10,605 nt of DNA. Source: Zancudomyces culisetae. Lineage: Eukaryota > Kickxellomycota > Harpellomycetes > Harpellales > Legeriomycetaceae. Both the position numbers and the translations under genes were made by a program. Each line of letters opens with the position of its first letter. Position 1 is the stretch's first letter. The stretch covers positions 1-10,605 of the forward strand of contig LSSK01001504.1 of assembly GCA_001969505.1 (NCBI GenBank), written 5' to 3'. Below the pieces are notes generated by a model, which was not told the origin of the DNA, did no database searches, and saw only the letters and a program-made list of their open reading frames with translations. Below, in pieces: positions 1-8,837 of the stretch.

Positions 1-31
1 GTATCAATTTGACTTTTCTATTTCTTACTAG
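1..31 (+). other. 3' end of an intron in the CreC-like gene
   Basis: The reading frame of the WD40 gene meets an in-frame TGA at 10-12, so the coding region cannot simply extend to the left edge. A pyrimidine-rich stretch ending in TACTAG at 26-31 gives a TAG acceptor, and the frame is open from base 32. The stretch is too short to be a whole intron, so the donor and the earlier exon or exons should lie to the left of the window. Confidence 0.7.
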
Positions 32-1506
32 AAACGGGTACTCTGCAATCAATACATGAATTTGCAAGGGTAAAGGCTGGGTTTACAGACGAAAAATCGA
101 AAAAGGCAACAGAAAAAAACGACTCTTCAGCCGATTCGAAAGCTGAAGAAAAATCGAGCAAAGAGAAGGACTCGGCAAGAGGAATAGTTACAAGAGCAAA
201 GTCGAGCTTTGTGCAGCGGATAGTCCAGGCAAGCAATATAGGGAACTGGCTAACAGCAGCTGACCAGCAAACCGTATTTATCTTTCTCAATGCCAGTAGA
301 ACTTTTCTTTGGTCAGGAACGCGGTCGGATCATGAGGGTGATCAGCAGCTACTGTCAAGAATGGATCTTAGCTACAATACACCAACCTGCCACGACGTAA
401 ACCCACTAACTAGAACAACCTCAAAGTTGGAATTGGTCCTTGGCTTCGAGACGGGTGATTTGCTTTGTTACGATGCGTTGCAGTGCAAGTATGAGCGGAT
501 GAACAAGGCTCGCGAAAATGACTGGCCAATCACCAAGGTCAAGTGGATTCCGGGATCCGAAACCCGGTTTGTGGCAGCTACTAAAGACGGGTACTTAATG
601 ACCTTAGATCGAGCAAAAGGCACGTGGAATTTTCCAAAAATATCTTCTGATCCTACTCAGCATGGCGGCTGCACTTCGAATAGAACATCAATTCCCGACT
701 TTTTCCAGTGCTTAACTGAGCCCAACCGACAGTCGAACCCAATAAACCTGTTCCATATAAGTAATGAGGCTATAACCGACGTTTCATTTTCGCCTGATTG
801 TCAGCACGTAGCACTGGTTGGTGAAGATGGGTATCTCCGCATCTTTGATTACGTTCAAAACAAGCTGCGAGACGTTTTCCAGTCGTACTTCGGCGGGTTC
901 ACTTGTGTATGTTGGAGTGGCGATGGCAGATACATCTTGACGGGTGGCAAAGACGACCTGGTGTCCGTTTGGAGCTTCCACGACCGAACACTTGTGGCTC
1001 GCTGCCAGGGTCACAAATCCTGGGTTCGAGGGGTTGCCTTTGACAATTTCATGTATGCAAATGAGGGTGAGTATCGCTTTGGTTCGGTAGGAGAAGATAA
1101 TATGTTGCTATTCTGGGATTTTTCGATGCGCTCCCTGATCCGCCCCCAAAACCTGGTTTCCAACACATTTTTTAACAATTCCAACGAATCCACCCTTTCA
1201 ACAAAGGGGGTTAAATTATCGGTGTATTCGCCAAATTTGACAAGTTCCACCAACATTTGCAATACTACAAACAATGTTGGTACTGGCAACGAAAGCGACA
1301 AAAACAACAGCAACAACAACGACAGCAATACAACCTCCCTCGAAACAATAATTCATCCTCTGGCTTCACGTGACGAAGTGTCTACTCTTTTTCCTGTTGT
1401 TTCTGTTGCTGCTCACGGTGCACCCATTTGTAATATCCAATTTAGTAAATCTTGGGTAGCCACCGCTTGCAAGCATGGAATCATCAAAATATGGAAACGA
1501 CCTTGA
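32..1506 (+). CDS. creC: CreC/WDR20/Bun62-family WD40 protein (5' partial)
   Basis: In fungi this family is the WD40 partner of a ubiquitin-specific protease: CreB in Aspergillus, where the pair acts in carbon catabolite repression, and Ubp9 for fission yeast Bun62. Human WDR20 is the animal relative. The visible exon encodes 490 residues and stops with TGA at 1504-1506. It opens with a Lys/Glu/Ser-rich stretch (to about base 200). Family hallmarks follow in order: PTCHDVNPLT near 382-411, VKWIPGSE near 538-561, VSFSPD near 781-798, SYFGGFTCVCWS near 883-918, GGKDDLVSVWSF near 943-978, GHKSWVRGVAFD near 1009-1044, RFGSVGEDNMLLFWDF near 1075-1122, and a final blade ending IIKIWKRP at 1480-1503. 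Between the last two blades is an Asn/Ser/Thr-rich insertion (about 1240-1345), where other members also carry a low-complexity linker. No ATG marks the start because the 5' exon or exons are missing. The family assignment is firm; the partner and role are inferred from relatives. Confidence 0.92.
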
Positions 1507-3560
1507 ATTACCCATACACTTGTATATTCCATCATCTATTCTGGAAATCAAATTTTATCAAGTTATAATGTGTTATTTGATTTTTATTTTTATTTTTATT
1601 TTTATCTTTTTTGCTTGCACAAGCTTTTCTAATCTGTATCTCTCTGATTTTGATAATCACACCATCAAATTCACACACTTTTCCCCCCTTGGATCCCAAA
1701 TTATAAACACGTATTCATCTCATATCTTCAAAAAAAAAAAGGGACAGTGAGAGGAAATCATGATCGTCAATGTCGAGGCGAGAATCAAAATTATGAAGGG
1801 AATAGGTGGATCACTTACTCCTCGCATATATCGATACCAATGCTAATATAATGTCGATTATAGTTCCATCGATAAACTCTATTTTGTCTAATAAGAACTC
1901 TCCATTCCCTGACCAGCCAATATCTGTTGTCGACTTTAATCATGGCATTATTAACTCTTTCAATTAAAACCGCTTTGTTTTTTTGAAAATGGACCTTCAA
2001 ACAAAATACAAGAAGGGATTTCAAATTTTAATAATGACTGATTGGGAATCTCATTTGAACCATGTATTCCCTGTTTTCGTCAAAGTATCCAACCACTTGA
2101 GTTTAGTAGAACTTTTTAATTATATTTGAAGTATAGCTACGCTTTCAAACATGATCAAATAGCCCATGTTATCATTCACAGACCATGGTTACTATGTCAA
2201 GTGAACTATCCTGTTAATTGGTTTAGCAAAGGGTGTTTACGTCTGCATTTTCAAACCCTTGGTAAAAAAAACAATTCACATGATTCTTTCCAACCTCGTT
2301 TAGCCTTTTTTTTTTCTTTTTCGCTTTTTTTTATGATAGCTACGCCACTCCTTTCCAATGGCGTTTTCGTCAAAATATCTAATTTTATTCACTAGTAAAA
2401 CATTATTTTCTTTTTTGATCCAAGTTAGTCAGAAATATACCTATAGCGATACAACTTGAGGGTCGGCATAAAACCTTGATGTGGTAAAAATGTTTTTTTT
2501 TTTTTGGATGTTCGGTTAAATGTCTCTCAAATACAATAATATACAGTTAAATGAAATATCATTTTATCCTTTCTTCCATCATTATTGTTTTACCAGCAAA
2601 ATGCTACCTGTGCGGAAATAAAAGAGGTTGCTGAAGACCTTTCCGCAGAATTATCCGTTTGTACATGCATAGCAATAAGGAAAAAAATTATCCACATCGA
2701 TGGTTAGAATTTTGCCCCCTCCCACCCTCCTTCCAGAGGATGATGGTAATAACCCGCTATATGCATCGGTCAGCAATACAGTGACACCAACATGCGTGAA
2801 AATTATGTTTTTACATCCTACCTGGTCGATTTTAAGTAAGGTTATGCATAGCTTTGGGCATGTGATGTATTACAAGTGGTAATAGCTACACTCTGTTCCT
2901 ATTTTGGTCGAACTGGGCGTGTTTATTGCTTCCAAATTGGGCCTAGGTAGCATTTAGAACAAAGCAAATGGCAAAGTAAGAATAACAACTAATACTAGCG
3001 TGATTATCCCCAAATAAATATAGTGGTACTATTTTCTTTAACAAGTTTTGCAAAGAACAAGTATCGGTTTTAATATCAGAAATTCTATGCAAAGATTAAA
3101 AAAAAAAACTTACCTTAGCCTAAAGAAAGTTAATCATAATAGTATTGCACCCCTTCACCTAGTTTTCTTGGTTTCATGTTGTAACCTTTTAGCACCAACA
3201 TAAGTTTTTGAGCATTCTACAACTTCATACTCTTTTTTATGCATATATAATGGCTAAAACGTCTGATTGTCTTTTTACCAACTTGAACATTAAAAAAAGA
3301 ATAGAAAAAAAATATATAGTAACACTAATTTCCAAAAACCAAAAGATCTAAAGATATCCTTACAGTCTTTCACAGTCGAAAGAGTTGATTTTATATTGAT
3401 TTTACACACTACATATTCTTTGCTGCCTTGTTGAGCAACCAAAATTAATACCAATACTTAACCCAATTTTAACCACCTTTGACAAACACCTGTTAGCTTT
3501 GTTAGGACAACTTAACTTTGGTTGCTTCTATTGTATTGAAACTATTCAGAGTTCGATAAA
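1507..3560. other. Long intergenic region, no supported gene
   Basis: About 2 kb separates the WD40 gene from the cystinosin-like gene on the same strand. It is AT-rich with many A and T homopolymers. Open frames here are short (at most about 90 codons), show no family motif I recognise, and are of the length and number expected by chance at this composition. It must hold the 3' untranslated region of the WD40 gene and the promoter of the transporter, but I see no distinct TATA box or regulatory site. A weakly coding-like stretch on the minus strand (about 2100-1815) is discussed in the findings. Confidence 0.6.
1580..1604. repeat. (ATTTTT)4 hexamer microsatellite
   Basis: Four tandem copies of ATTTTT lie about 75 bp after the stop codon of the WD40 gene, probably in its 3' untranslated region. 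Such a T-rich tract may help 3'-end formation, but that is inference. Confidence 0.85.
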
Positions 3561-4687
3561 ATGGCAGACTCTCTATCCGATAAAAATCAAGCTATAAAAA
3601 TACTCTCAGTTGTCTTGGGATGGGCAAGTATCCATTATTGTTCATGTTCTTTATATATTCAGCTCGAACGGGAGAGAAAGTGAAAAAAATAAAAAACAAA
3701 TAAAACATGTGGTTAATATCATAGATATACTTTGCTGCATGGACAATTAGCTTCTATCCACAAGTTATACTTAACTACAGAAGCAAGAGGTACGCAAGTA
3801 GAGCTTTAAGATATACTAGCTATTAAAATTTATTCTTGACAACACACCCTTACAATATATTATATATATATATCTGATATTAACAATTGCGTAATCAAAA
3901 TACCATACCTAGTGTTGCTGGACTTTCAGTAGATTTCTGTTACTATGCTGTACTGGGGTTTGCATTTTACTTGGTAAGATACTTAATTCTATAACACACT
4001 GTTTTCAAACAACCAAACGAACTGATAAATATAAGACACACGCAATATTTATGCTAATAGGCATATAATGTCGGAATGTCTATTGTCGATAAACAAGAAA
4101 ATGACGATAAGCCAGCCCTAGTGCAAGTAAATGACATATTTTTTGCTGCACACGCATTTGTAATATCTCTCCTGGTTATTTTTCAGCTGTATATTTACAA
4201 AAATACCAAAGCTCAAAGGCTTTCAAAAGTTGCAATGGTAGTGATAGCGATAGCTTTGATATTCTGCATCATTGCTGCATTCTTGTTTAAAACCAAAGAG
4301 TTATTGTACGCGTTCTCGTACATAAAACTTACTTTAACTGTCGGAAAATACATACCACAAGCATATATGAACTACAAAAACAAGTCAACCAAAGGGTGGT
4401 CGGTGCTCATGGTGAACCTGGATATCTTTGGTGGCGTTCTTTCTGTGGTACAGCTGTTTCTGGACGCTCATGTTGAGGGCCATATATCGTACATTAAAAA
4501 CAACTTGCCCAAGCTGCTTCTGGGACTGATATGTATTGGGTTTGATATCTTGTTTATTTTACAGCACTATGTCTTCTACAAGAACTCAAGTATTCTACCC
4601 ACCACAAACGAAAAACAGAAACTAGTTGACGAAACCCATGAAAGTAGGGATGGGAGTAATGCTTCAGTGAGCTCATTTTCTTTTTAA
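3561..4687 (+). CDS. ERS1: Cystinosin-family (Ers1-like) lysosomal/vacuolar cystine transporter, four exons
   Basis: This family exports cystine from the lysosome or vacuole to the cytosol, coupled to protons. Exons are 3561-3623, 3725-3789, 3913-3973 and 4061-4687, giving 271 residues and TAA; yeast Ers1 is about 260. Joining them restores the cystinosin core: LGW-IYFAAWTISFYPQV (first PQ motif, P33-Q34), RSKS-VAGLSVDF, then L-AYNVG. The large last exon carries VNDIFFAAHAF (D88), FSYIKL, KYIPQAYMNYKNKS (second PQ motif, P162-Q163) and NLDIFGG (D184). D88 and D184 align by eye with human D205 and D305, acidic residues important for transport. Seven hydrophobic segments fit the family. The C-terminal tail is polar and lacks the GYDQL sorting motif of human cystinosin. 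The start is ATG in a good context (A at -3), with only a short N-terminus, as in Ers1. Introns are 101, 123 and 87 nt, all ending in TAG; the first uses a GC donor and the third has GCTAATAG at its end. The gene is transcribed toward the prenyltransferase gene. Confidence 0.93.
3624..3724 (+). other. GC-AG intron (intron 1 of the cystinosin-like gene)
   Basis: The protein needs GW-IY-F across this junction, as in human cystinosin. Only a cut between TGG (3621-3623) and GCAAGT (3624-3629), joined to bases after TAG (3722-3724), gives that in frame. The nearby GT at 3628 with the same acceptor runs into a stop after seven codons. GCAAGT is the usual donor sequence of GC-AG introns. Confidence 0.8.
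3855..3873. repeat. AT-dinucleotide tract inside intron 2 of the transporter gene
   Basis: An alternating A/T run with one interruption lies between the donor at 3790 and the acceptor at 3912. It is likely length-variable between strains. Confidence 0.75.
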
Positions 4688-5251
4688 TGCTAATAATCAA
4701 TTCCAAAAAAAAAGTGGCCAAAAATTACAGTTAAAAGGCAAGCGAGGTGGCTTGATTAAAGTTGTATTGTTTCTAGCTATAGCCATATACAAGGCGCATT
4801 CAATCCATACATTGTTCGATCTCTTACAGTTTTATACTTAGTTGCGTTTATCAACTCTTGTAGATCAAGAGGTACCGTTTGCATTGTAGAGCCAGTATAA
4901 ATCTTATTCTAAATAAACAAAGTGATCAATGTAAATATTATAAAGGTGATATTTAGAATCAGACAGAGGTGGCAGTCCCTTAGCATCTTACATATGGTTG
5001 ATCATACGAGGATATTTATTACTTTTTTTGTGCACTGAAAAGAACAGTACTATAAACTTACACTAACAACAATCCTGTAACAATTGTATATTCTTCGTAA
5101 TTTGAATTTAACCATAGTGTCGGAGGAGTGAAATTCTTATAAAGGGTACATTTTTACTTTAAAAAGTTAAAAATAAAGGTAAAAGCTAAACATAAACTAG
5201 CTACTCATCAATATATACTAAAAATGTGGCTCTAACTGCCCACATCCATAT
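4688..5251. other. Gap between convergent genes
   Basis: This 564-bp gap separates the stop codons of the cystinosin-like gene (+) and the prenyltransferase gene (minus). Both 3' untranslated regions must lie here. I see no tRNA and no recognisable snRNA or snoRNA. The only gene-like content is the tentative small minus-strand gene listed separately. Confidence 0.55.
4731..5115 (-). CDS. Tentative small three-exon gene of unknown function
   Basis: I do not recognise this protein. On the minus strand an ATG at 5115 opens 18 codons (MVKFKLRRIYNCYRIVVS) ending at a perfect GTAAGT donor (5061-5056). A TTTAG acceptor at 4910-4909 opens 27 codons in the same phase, from NKIYTGSTMQ to NATKYKT, ending at a GTAAGA donor (4827). 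An acceptor at 4773 then gives 13 codons ending QATSLAF and TAA (4733-4731). The total is 58 residues, basic at the N-terminus, with no membrane segment. The last intron would be only 55 nt, shorter than the others in the window; the acceptor at 4777 is an alternative and gives a six-residue ending. For it: canonical donors, TAG acceptors and consistent phase. Against it: short length, no homology that I can name, and a setting where chance open frames are common. It would lie 136 bp downstream of the prenyltransferase stop, on the same strand. Confidence 0.28.
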
Positions 5252-6650
5252 TCATGAATATAATTTATAAATTTGGTAATCTAAAATAACGCTAACCAAA
5301 TCGTAAAATGTAAAATCCGGCCAGTATTTATCAACAAACTTTATGAATGCGCTCTTTGATGTCTATTGCAGGGGTTTTTGAGCAATTATGTTAAGGCTTC
5401 GGAAAAGTAAATAGTCGAAATTCTGATATTTCATATATTTTGAGTTAAAACAGAAATAAAAGAGAGAGAGAGAGCGGATTAATAAACTTACCTGCCAAAG
5501 TAAAAAATCACTAAGTCTGGTTTCGCCAGAAGTTCTTATTAGCAAATCTAAATCCTGGCAACAGCTCGTAAATAGGTTTTTTTCTATCTCTTCTTGGCAT
5601 ACATCGCTAGGTAGTTGATAAATGAGTTAAATTTGATGTACAGATACTATGTAAGCCCATTAAACTGAAAATGAAAAAAAAGAGTGAAATGGAGTACGGA
5701 TGTATAATTACAAGGTACTTACTTGATGTCTATATTTTTTTTCCTAACATCCTCAACAACTTGGCCCATGGCTGTTGCTATCTCATCCGTTGAGGAATAA
5801 GAAAAGCAAATATTCAAGACAGGACTATTCAACAACAAATAATCATTCACAGGCTTAGTTTATTCATTGAACTTTTTATGTCTACTTATTAAATATCTGC
5901 TTTAGCACTTAAAATTTGTTACCCTTGATTATTTTTTGTGGCTTCGTTGATATTTTCCATTTTTACTCGAACGTCTTCCGGTAGCAAAGCCAGATTTCCA
6001 ATTACTCGTATCCTGATATCATGCTTTTTAACAATATCGCTAGAGTAGATAAAAATATTTAAACAGTTAGTATAGTCTAATGCTCTTTGTGTTTTAAGTG
6101 CAAGATCAAAGTAGTTGTATATATAGCGAGTATTTACTTTTTAAATGAAAGCTCGGCGATCTTCTCTTTGGCCATTTCCATAAGAGTAACAACCTCCTCC
6201 TGTGGTCGTTTGTAGTTATCAATACTAAATGCGTACACGGTAATAGCTTTGATGTCTAGCTCTAAGCACCATTCAAGCATCTACAAAACATAAATTCAGT
6301 CTTGTTCGTGAATTGAAAATAAACAAAATACTGAGAAAGATTAAGAATTTGGGTACATAAAAAGCCCTGAAATAACATGTATTTACAATAAACATTCAAT
6401 AATTCTGTAAGAAGTAAAAACAGTGTGAAAGTATTATTAATATTCTTACATTAATTAGGCTCTGGAAACCTTTTAGATGGCCCTCTTTAGTTGGAATTTT
6501 GTTCGCCTTTGCGAATCGCCGATTTCCGTCCATAATTATTCCGACATGCTTAGGAATAGGTCCTTGTTTTAATATAAAAGCCAGTATTTTCGATAAAACA
6601 AAGAATAGTGCGTGAACAACGCTGTAGAAAATCTCGAGTGCTGAATTCAT
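5252..6650 (-). CDS. RER2: Dehydrodolichyl diphosphate synthase catalytic subunit (cis-prenyltransferase), six exons
   Basis: This enzyme adds isopentenyl units in cis to farnesyl diphosphate to make the dolichol precursor for ER glycosylation. In fungi and animals the Rer2/Srt1/DHDDS subunit works with a Nus1/NgBR partner. Exons on the minus strand are 6650-6450, 6280-6138, 6039-5923, 5824-5723, 5606-5492 and 5362-5252: 789 nt, 262 residues, TGA. A hydrophobic helix (about 4-28) suits ER-membrane association. HVGIIMDGNRRFAK (35-48) carries the catalytic D41, followed by EGHLKGF. VYAFSIDNYKRP is at 82-93 and the GNLALLP loop at 129-135. LLIRTSGETRLSDFLLWQ (209-226) holds R212 and R218, expected to bind the homoallylic diphosphate. 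YWPDFTFYDL follows. There is no C-terminal RxG motif, so a separate Nus1 partner is expected. Introns are 169, 98, 98, 116 and 129 nt with GTAAGA, GTAAAT, GTAACA and two GTAAGT donors, and all acceptors are TAG; intron 2 contains TACTAAC. Region IV reads CFSYSSTDEI, lacking the usual Arg. It could be the SRT1-type paralogue rather than RER2. Confidence 0.93.
5461..5474. repeat. (AG)7 dinucleotide repeat in intron 5 of the prenyltransferase gene
   Basis: Seven AG units lie just inside the donor of the last intron, so the transcript carries a CU-repeat about 17 nt after the exon. It is a likely strain-variable marker. Confidence 0.85.
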
Positions 6651-7410
6651 GGTCGGTTTTTATAGTCGATTATTTATGTTTCGGGATCTATTTAGAATTT
6701 ACAATAGCATTTTTGAGCAAAAGTGCAAAAAAAATGTATAGCTGAACAATGACAGTTTTATGAAATACCAAAATCAAAATTTTAAACAAGATGGGGTTTT
6801 GAGGTGTTGAACCTTGATATATGAACTGTAAAAATTTTGAATCTTTTAGTGAGGCGAAAAAAAAAAACTAATTGCTTTAATTTTTGGGGTTTTGAATTGG
6901 CTGTGAGGACCAGTACAATGGACAATCGTGTAAATGATCGTTCTGTGAAAAATAAGTAAAATATTCATTAAAACGAGAATGCGCTATATCTGTGATTGAT
7001 CCTACAAGCCAGAGTCGCCACTTATACACCATATGTACACTACAGACACACCCACTTTCAAAAAAAAGATGCAGCTTGCAACAGACAGAGAGAATGCCAT
7101 AAAGTTACATGTAAAAAATATCAGAGAGGTACATATCAACAAGATAACTCAAAATTAACCGGCTCTGATCCATTCCAGCAAAAGCGCAAACAAGTAACCA
7201 TTAATAAAAAAGAATGTAGCGAGTCTAGATGAGACACTGATATTGGGGGGGTGCTAGAAACACAAAAAAAAAAGATAAACTGTGATAATGGATCGTGCTC
7301 ATAAAATGGGCGAAAAACAAAGAGCAAATTTATCTCCAAAAATCACAAGTGTATTTTGGCAAAAAAACAATATATATATTATACTAAAAATAGAAACCAC
7401 ATATGATATG
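6651..7410. other. Intergenic region upstream of the prenyltransferase gene
   Basis: This stretch lies between the prenyltransferase start codon and the 3' flank of the tRNA, both on the minus strand, and must contain the prenyltransferase promoter. It is AT-rich with A/T homopolymers and a G7 run near 7245-7251. An open frame on the + strand around 6996-7232 has no family motif and begins with TTG. I can name no regulatory site with confidence. Confidence 0.5.
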
Positions 7411-7421
7411 AAAAACAAAAA
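7411..7421 (-). terminator. RNA polymerase III terminator of the tRNA-Leu gene
   Basis: Read on the minus strand, two T5 runs separated by one G begin 7 nt after the discriminator base of the tRNA. A run of four or more T on the coding strand just after a tRNA is the usual polymerase III stop; the second run may act as a back-up. Confidence 0.8.
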
Positions 7422-7428
7422 GATTGGA

Positions 7429-7510
7429 TGGTATCAGTGAGATTCGAACTCACGCCTCTTTCGAGACCGCAACTTGAGTGCGGCGCCTTAGACCGCTCGG
7501 CCATAATACC
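7429..7510 (-). tRNA. tRNA-Leu, anticodon CAA, without intron
   Basis: This 82-nt type II tRNA decodes UUG. The acceptor stem is GGTATTA with TGATACC and discriminator A. The D arm has GCC/GGC around an 11-nt loop, and the anticodon stem is CCGCA/TGCGG with loop CTCAAGT (CAA at 7476-7474). The long variable arm has CTC-GAAA-GAG, as in leucine and serine tRNAs, and the T arm is GTGAG/CTCAC with loop TTCGAAT. The A-box TGGCCGAGCGG and B-box GTTCGAATC are intact. No CCA is encoded, as expected for a eukaryotic nuclear gene. The anticodon stem closes directly, so there is no intron, unlike the Leu-CAA genes of many fungi and animals. Confidence 0.96.
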
Positions 7511-8186
7511 CTCTGGAAGTTTTGACTTTTGTATGTAATTGAGCACACTAGATTACATAATACTAAATTGTACATTGGCATGAGTTTTTATTGTTTATTT
7601 TTATTTTAAACTTCTAAACAGTAGGAAATCTGCTCTTTTTTATATTTAGCTTGATACAAGTGTCTTCCAGATACAACGTGTTAATATAAAGAGTAGTATA
7701 GCTTTTCTTCAGCATTGCGTTTAGGATTTGGGTTTAAAAAGAACAATTTAAAATTTCCGCTAATATTTCAGTTGGCAGCTACTATGGGAAAAGTAAAAAT
7801 CATATTCTCCTAATAATGCGACTAATAAGAAGTGCGGTTGTAACATTCGTTAGAAAAATGATATTGATTACACTGGTTTCCGGAATAGAGATGGTGACGT
7901 CTAATTAGTAATAAGAAAACTCACGTTCATACCCCTGTTTGTTCATTTTTTTCATACCAGATGTTTCCGGATCATATGGGTTGGTGTGAAAAATAAAGTT
8001 GTAGAGTATCAAAAAAAAGCTGGTAAATGTCAGAAATGTAAAAACATCAAACAAAGAATGCTCATATATATACTTGTGAATGTGGATTAATTTTTTTCTG
8101 TTTTTTCAAAAATGAACGTGCGGTATTATTCGAAAACTTTGGGGCCAGTATATTTAAATCTCTCACACCATTTGTCACCTCATCTT

Positions 8187-8229
8187 CCCCCCATCCCTTT
8201 CAAAATAAAATCTGACAATGGGGGGGGGG
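8187..8229. repeat. C-run and G-run inverted repeat
   Basis: CCCCCCAT (8187-8194) is the reverse complement of ATGGGGGG (8218-8225), separated by 23 nt, and the G run continues to ten G at 8229. The pair could form an 8-bp hairpin. Whether it functions is unknown, and the G10 run length may be unreliable. Confidence 0.6.
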
Positions 8230-8819
8230 TGGTAATACGACTGTGTGCTGAGACCATGTTTGAACTTATTTTCCAGTAATTAAAACGCTCACGACGAAAT
8301 CTATTAATGTCAAATTTAGTCAGCAGAGAAGAGCAATGTGAAATTTGATCAGAATTTAGATGGAATTGTATATGATAGCTGCAGAATATCGTTTTGTTTT
8401 TGCCTAATACTCAAAAAAATGTAGTGCCCAGCTTTCTACGTCTTACAAAATGTTAGTGTAGGGAAACTCCTGTGGTAACTTGGTGGAAAGGAATATTCAG
8501 AGGTATTTTAAGTGCGAATAGGAACTGTACAAAGTAAAGCCGAATAATAAAAGATAATCATTTATTACCTCAGCCTCAGCCCTAGTAATCTTATCTCTCT
8601 TTTTTTTTTTGCTTTTGTTATGTTTTTCAATAGAAACTTGGTTTTTAGAAAATAATGAGAGTTGGATATTTAATAACAACGTGGAAATCAGGCAAAAACG
8701 TATGGACCATAAAACGTAAAATGTGACAAACTGCCGAAATTCCAAACAATGAAAAAATGGGGAGAGAGGAGGAGGGCAAATAGAAAAAGGGTCGCACTAA
8801 AGCCTGAAACAGAGAGCGA

Positions 8820-8837
8820 ATGAATCAAGTGATTCAT
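8820..8837. promoter_or_regulatory. Gcn4/bZIP-like palindrome upstream of the aminotransferase gene
   Basis: ATGAATCA-AG-TGATTCAT is a perfect 8-bp inverted repeat with a 2-bp spacer. Each arm matches the Gcn4 core TGACTCA except at the central base (TGATTCA, a known weaker variant). It lies 221 bp before the proposed exon-1 end of an amino-acid metabolism gene. Control by a Gcn4/CpcA-type factor is inferred. Confidence 0.4.

Noticed and set aside
211-213. GTG at 211 as the start of the WD40 protein
   Set aside because: The frame is open and coding-like back to 32, where a TAG acceptor precedes it. The true start lies upstream of the window.
2735-2750. C-box-like GATGATGG suggesting a C/D snoRNA
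   Set aside because: No matching D box or terminal stem at a sensible distance.
2700-2882. + strand open frame starting MVRILPPPTLLPEDD
   Set aside because: No recognisable domain, no supporting splice or promoter signals, and chance length.
3628-3633. GTATCC at 3628 as the donor of intron 1, possibly U12-like
   Set aside because: Joining it to the only good acceptor breaks the frame and loses the conserved GWIYF sequence. The GC donor 4 nt upstream fits exactly.
4076-4078. ATG at 4076 as the start of the cystinosin-like protein
   Set aside because: Three upstream exons restore the first PQ motif and first membrane segments, so this Met is internal (residue 69).
5127-5142. Resemblance of GAGTGAAATTCTTAT to a conserved 18S rRNA segment
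   Set aside because: Only about a dozen bases match and the flanks do not resemble rRNA.
6996-7232. + strand open frame upstream of the prenyltransferase
   Set aside because: Begins with TTG and has a composition typical of non-coding DNA with no motif.
7816-7908. 30-codon + strand frame (MRLIRSAVVTF...)
   Set aside because: Starts with ATG and looks protein-like, but is too short to separate from chance without conservation or transcripts.
8497-8745. Minus-strand open frame with a hydrophobic start and Lys run
   Set aside because: No family motif, and the length is expected by chance in AT-rich DNA.
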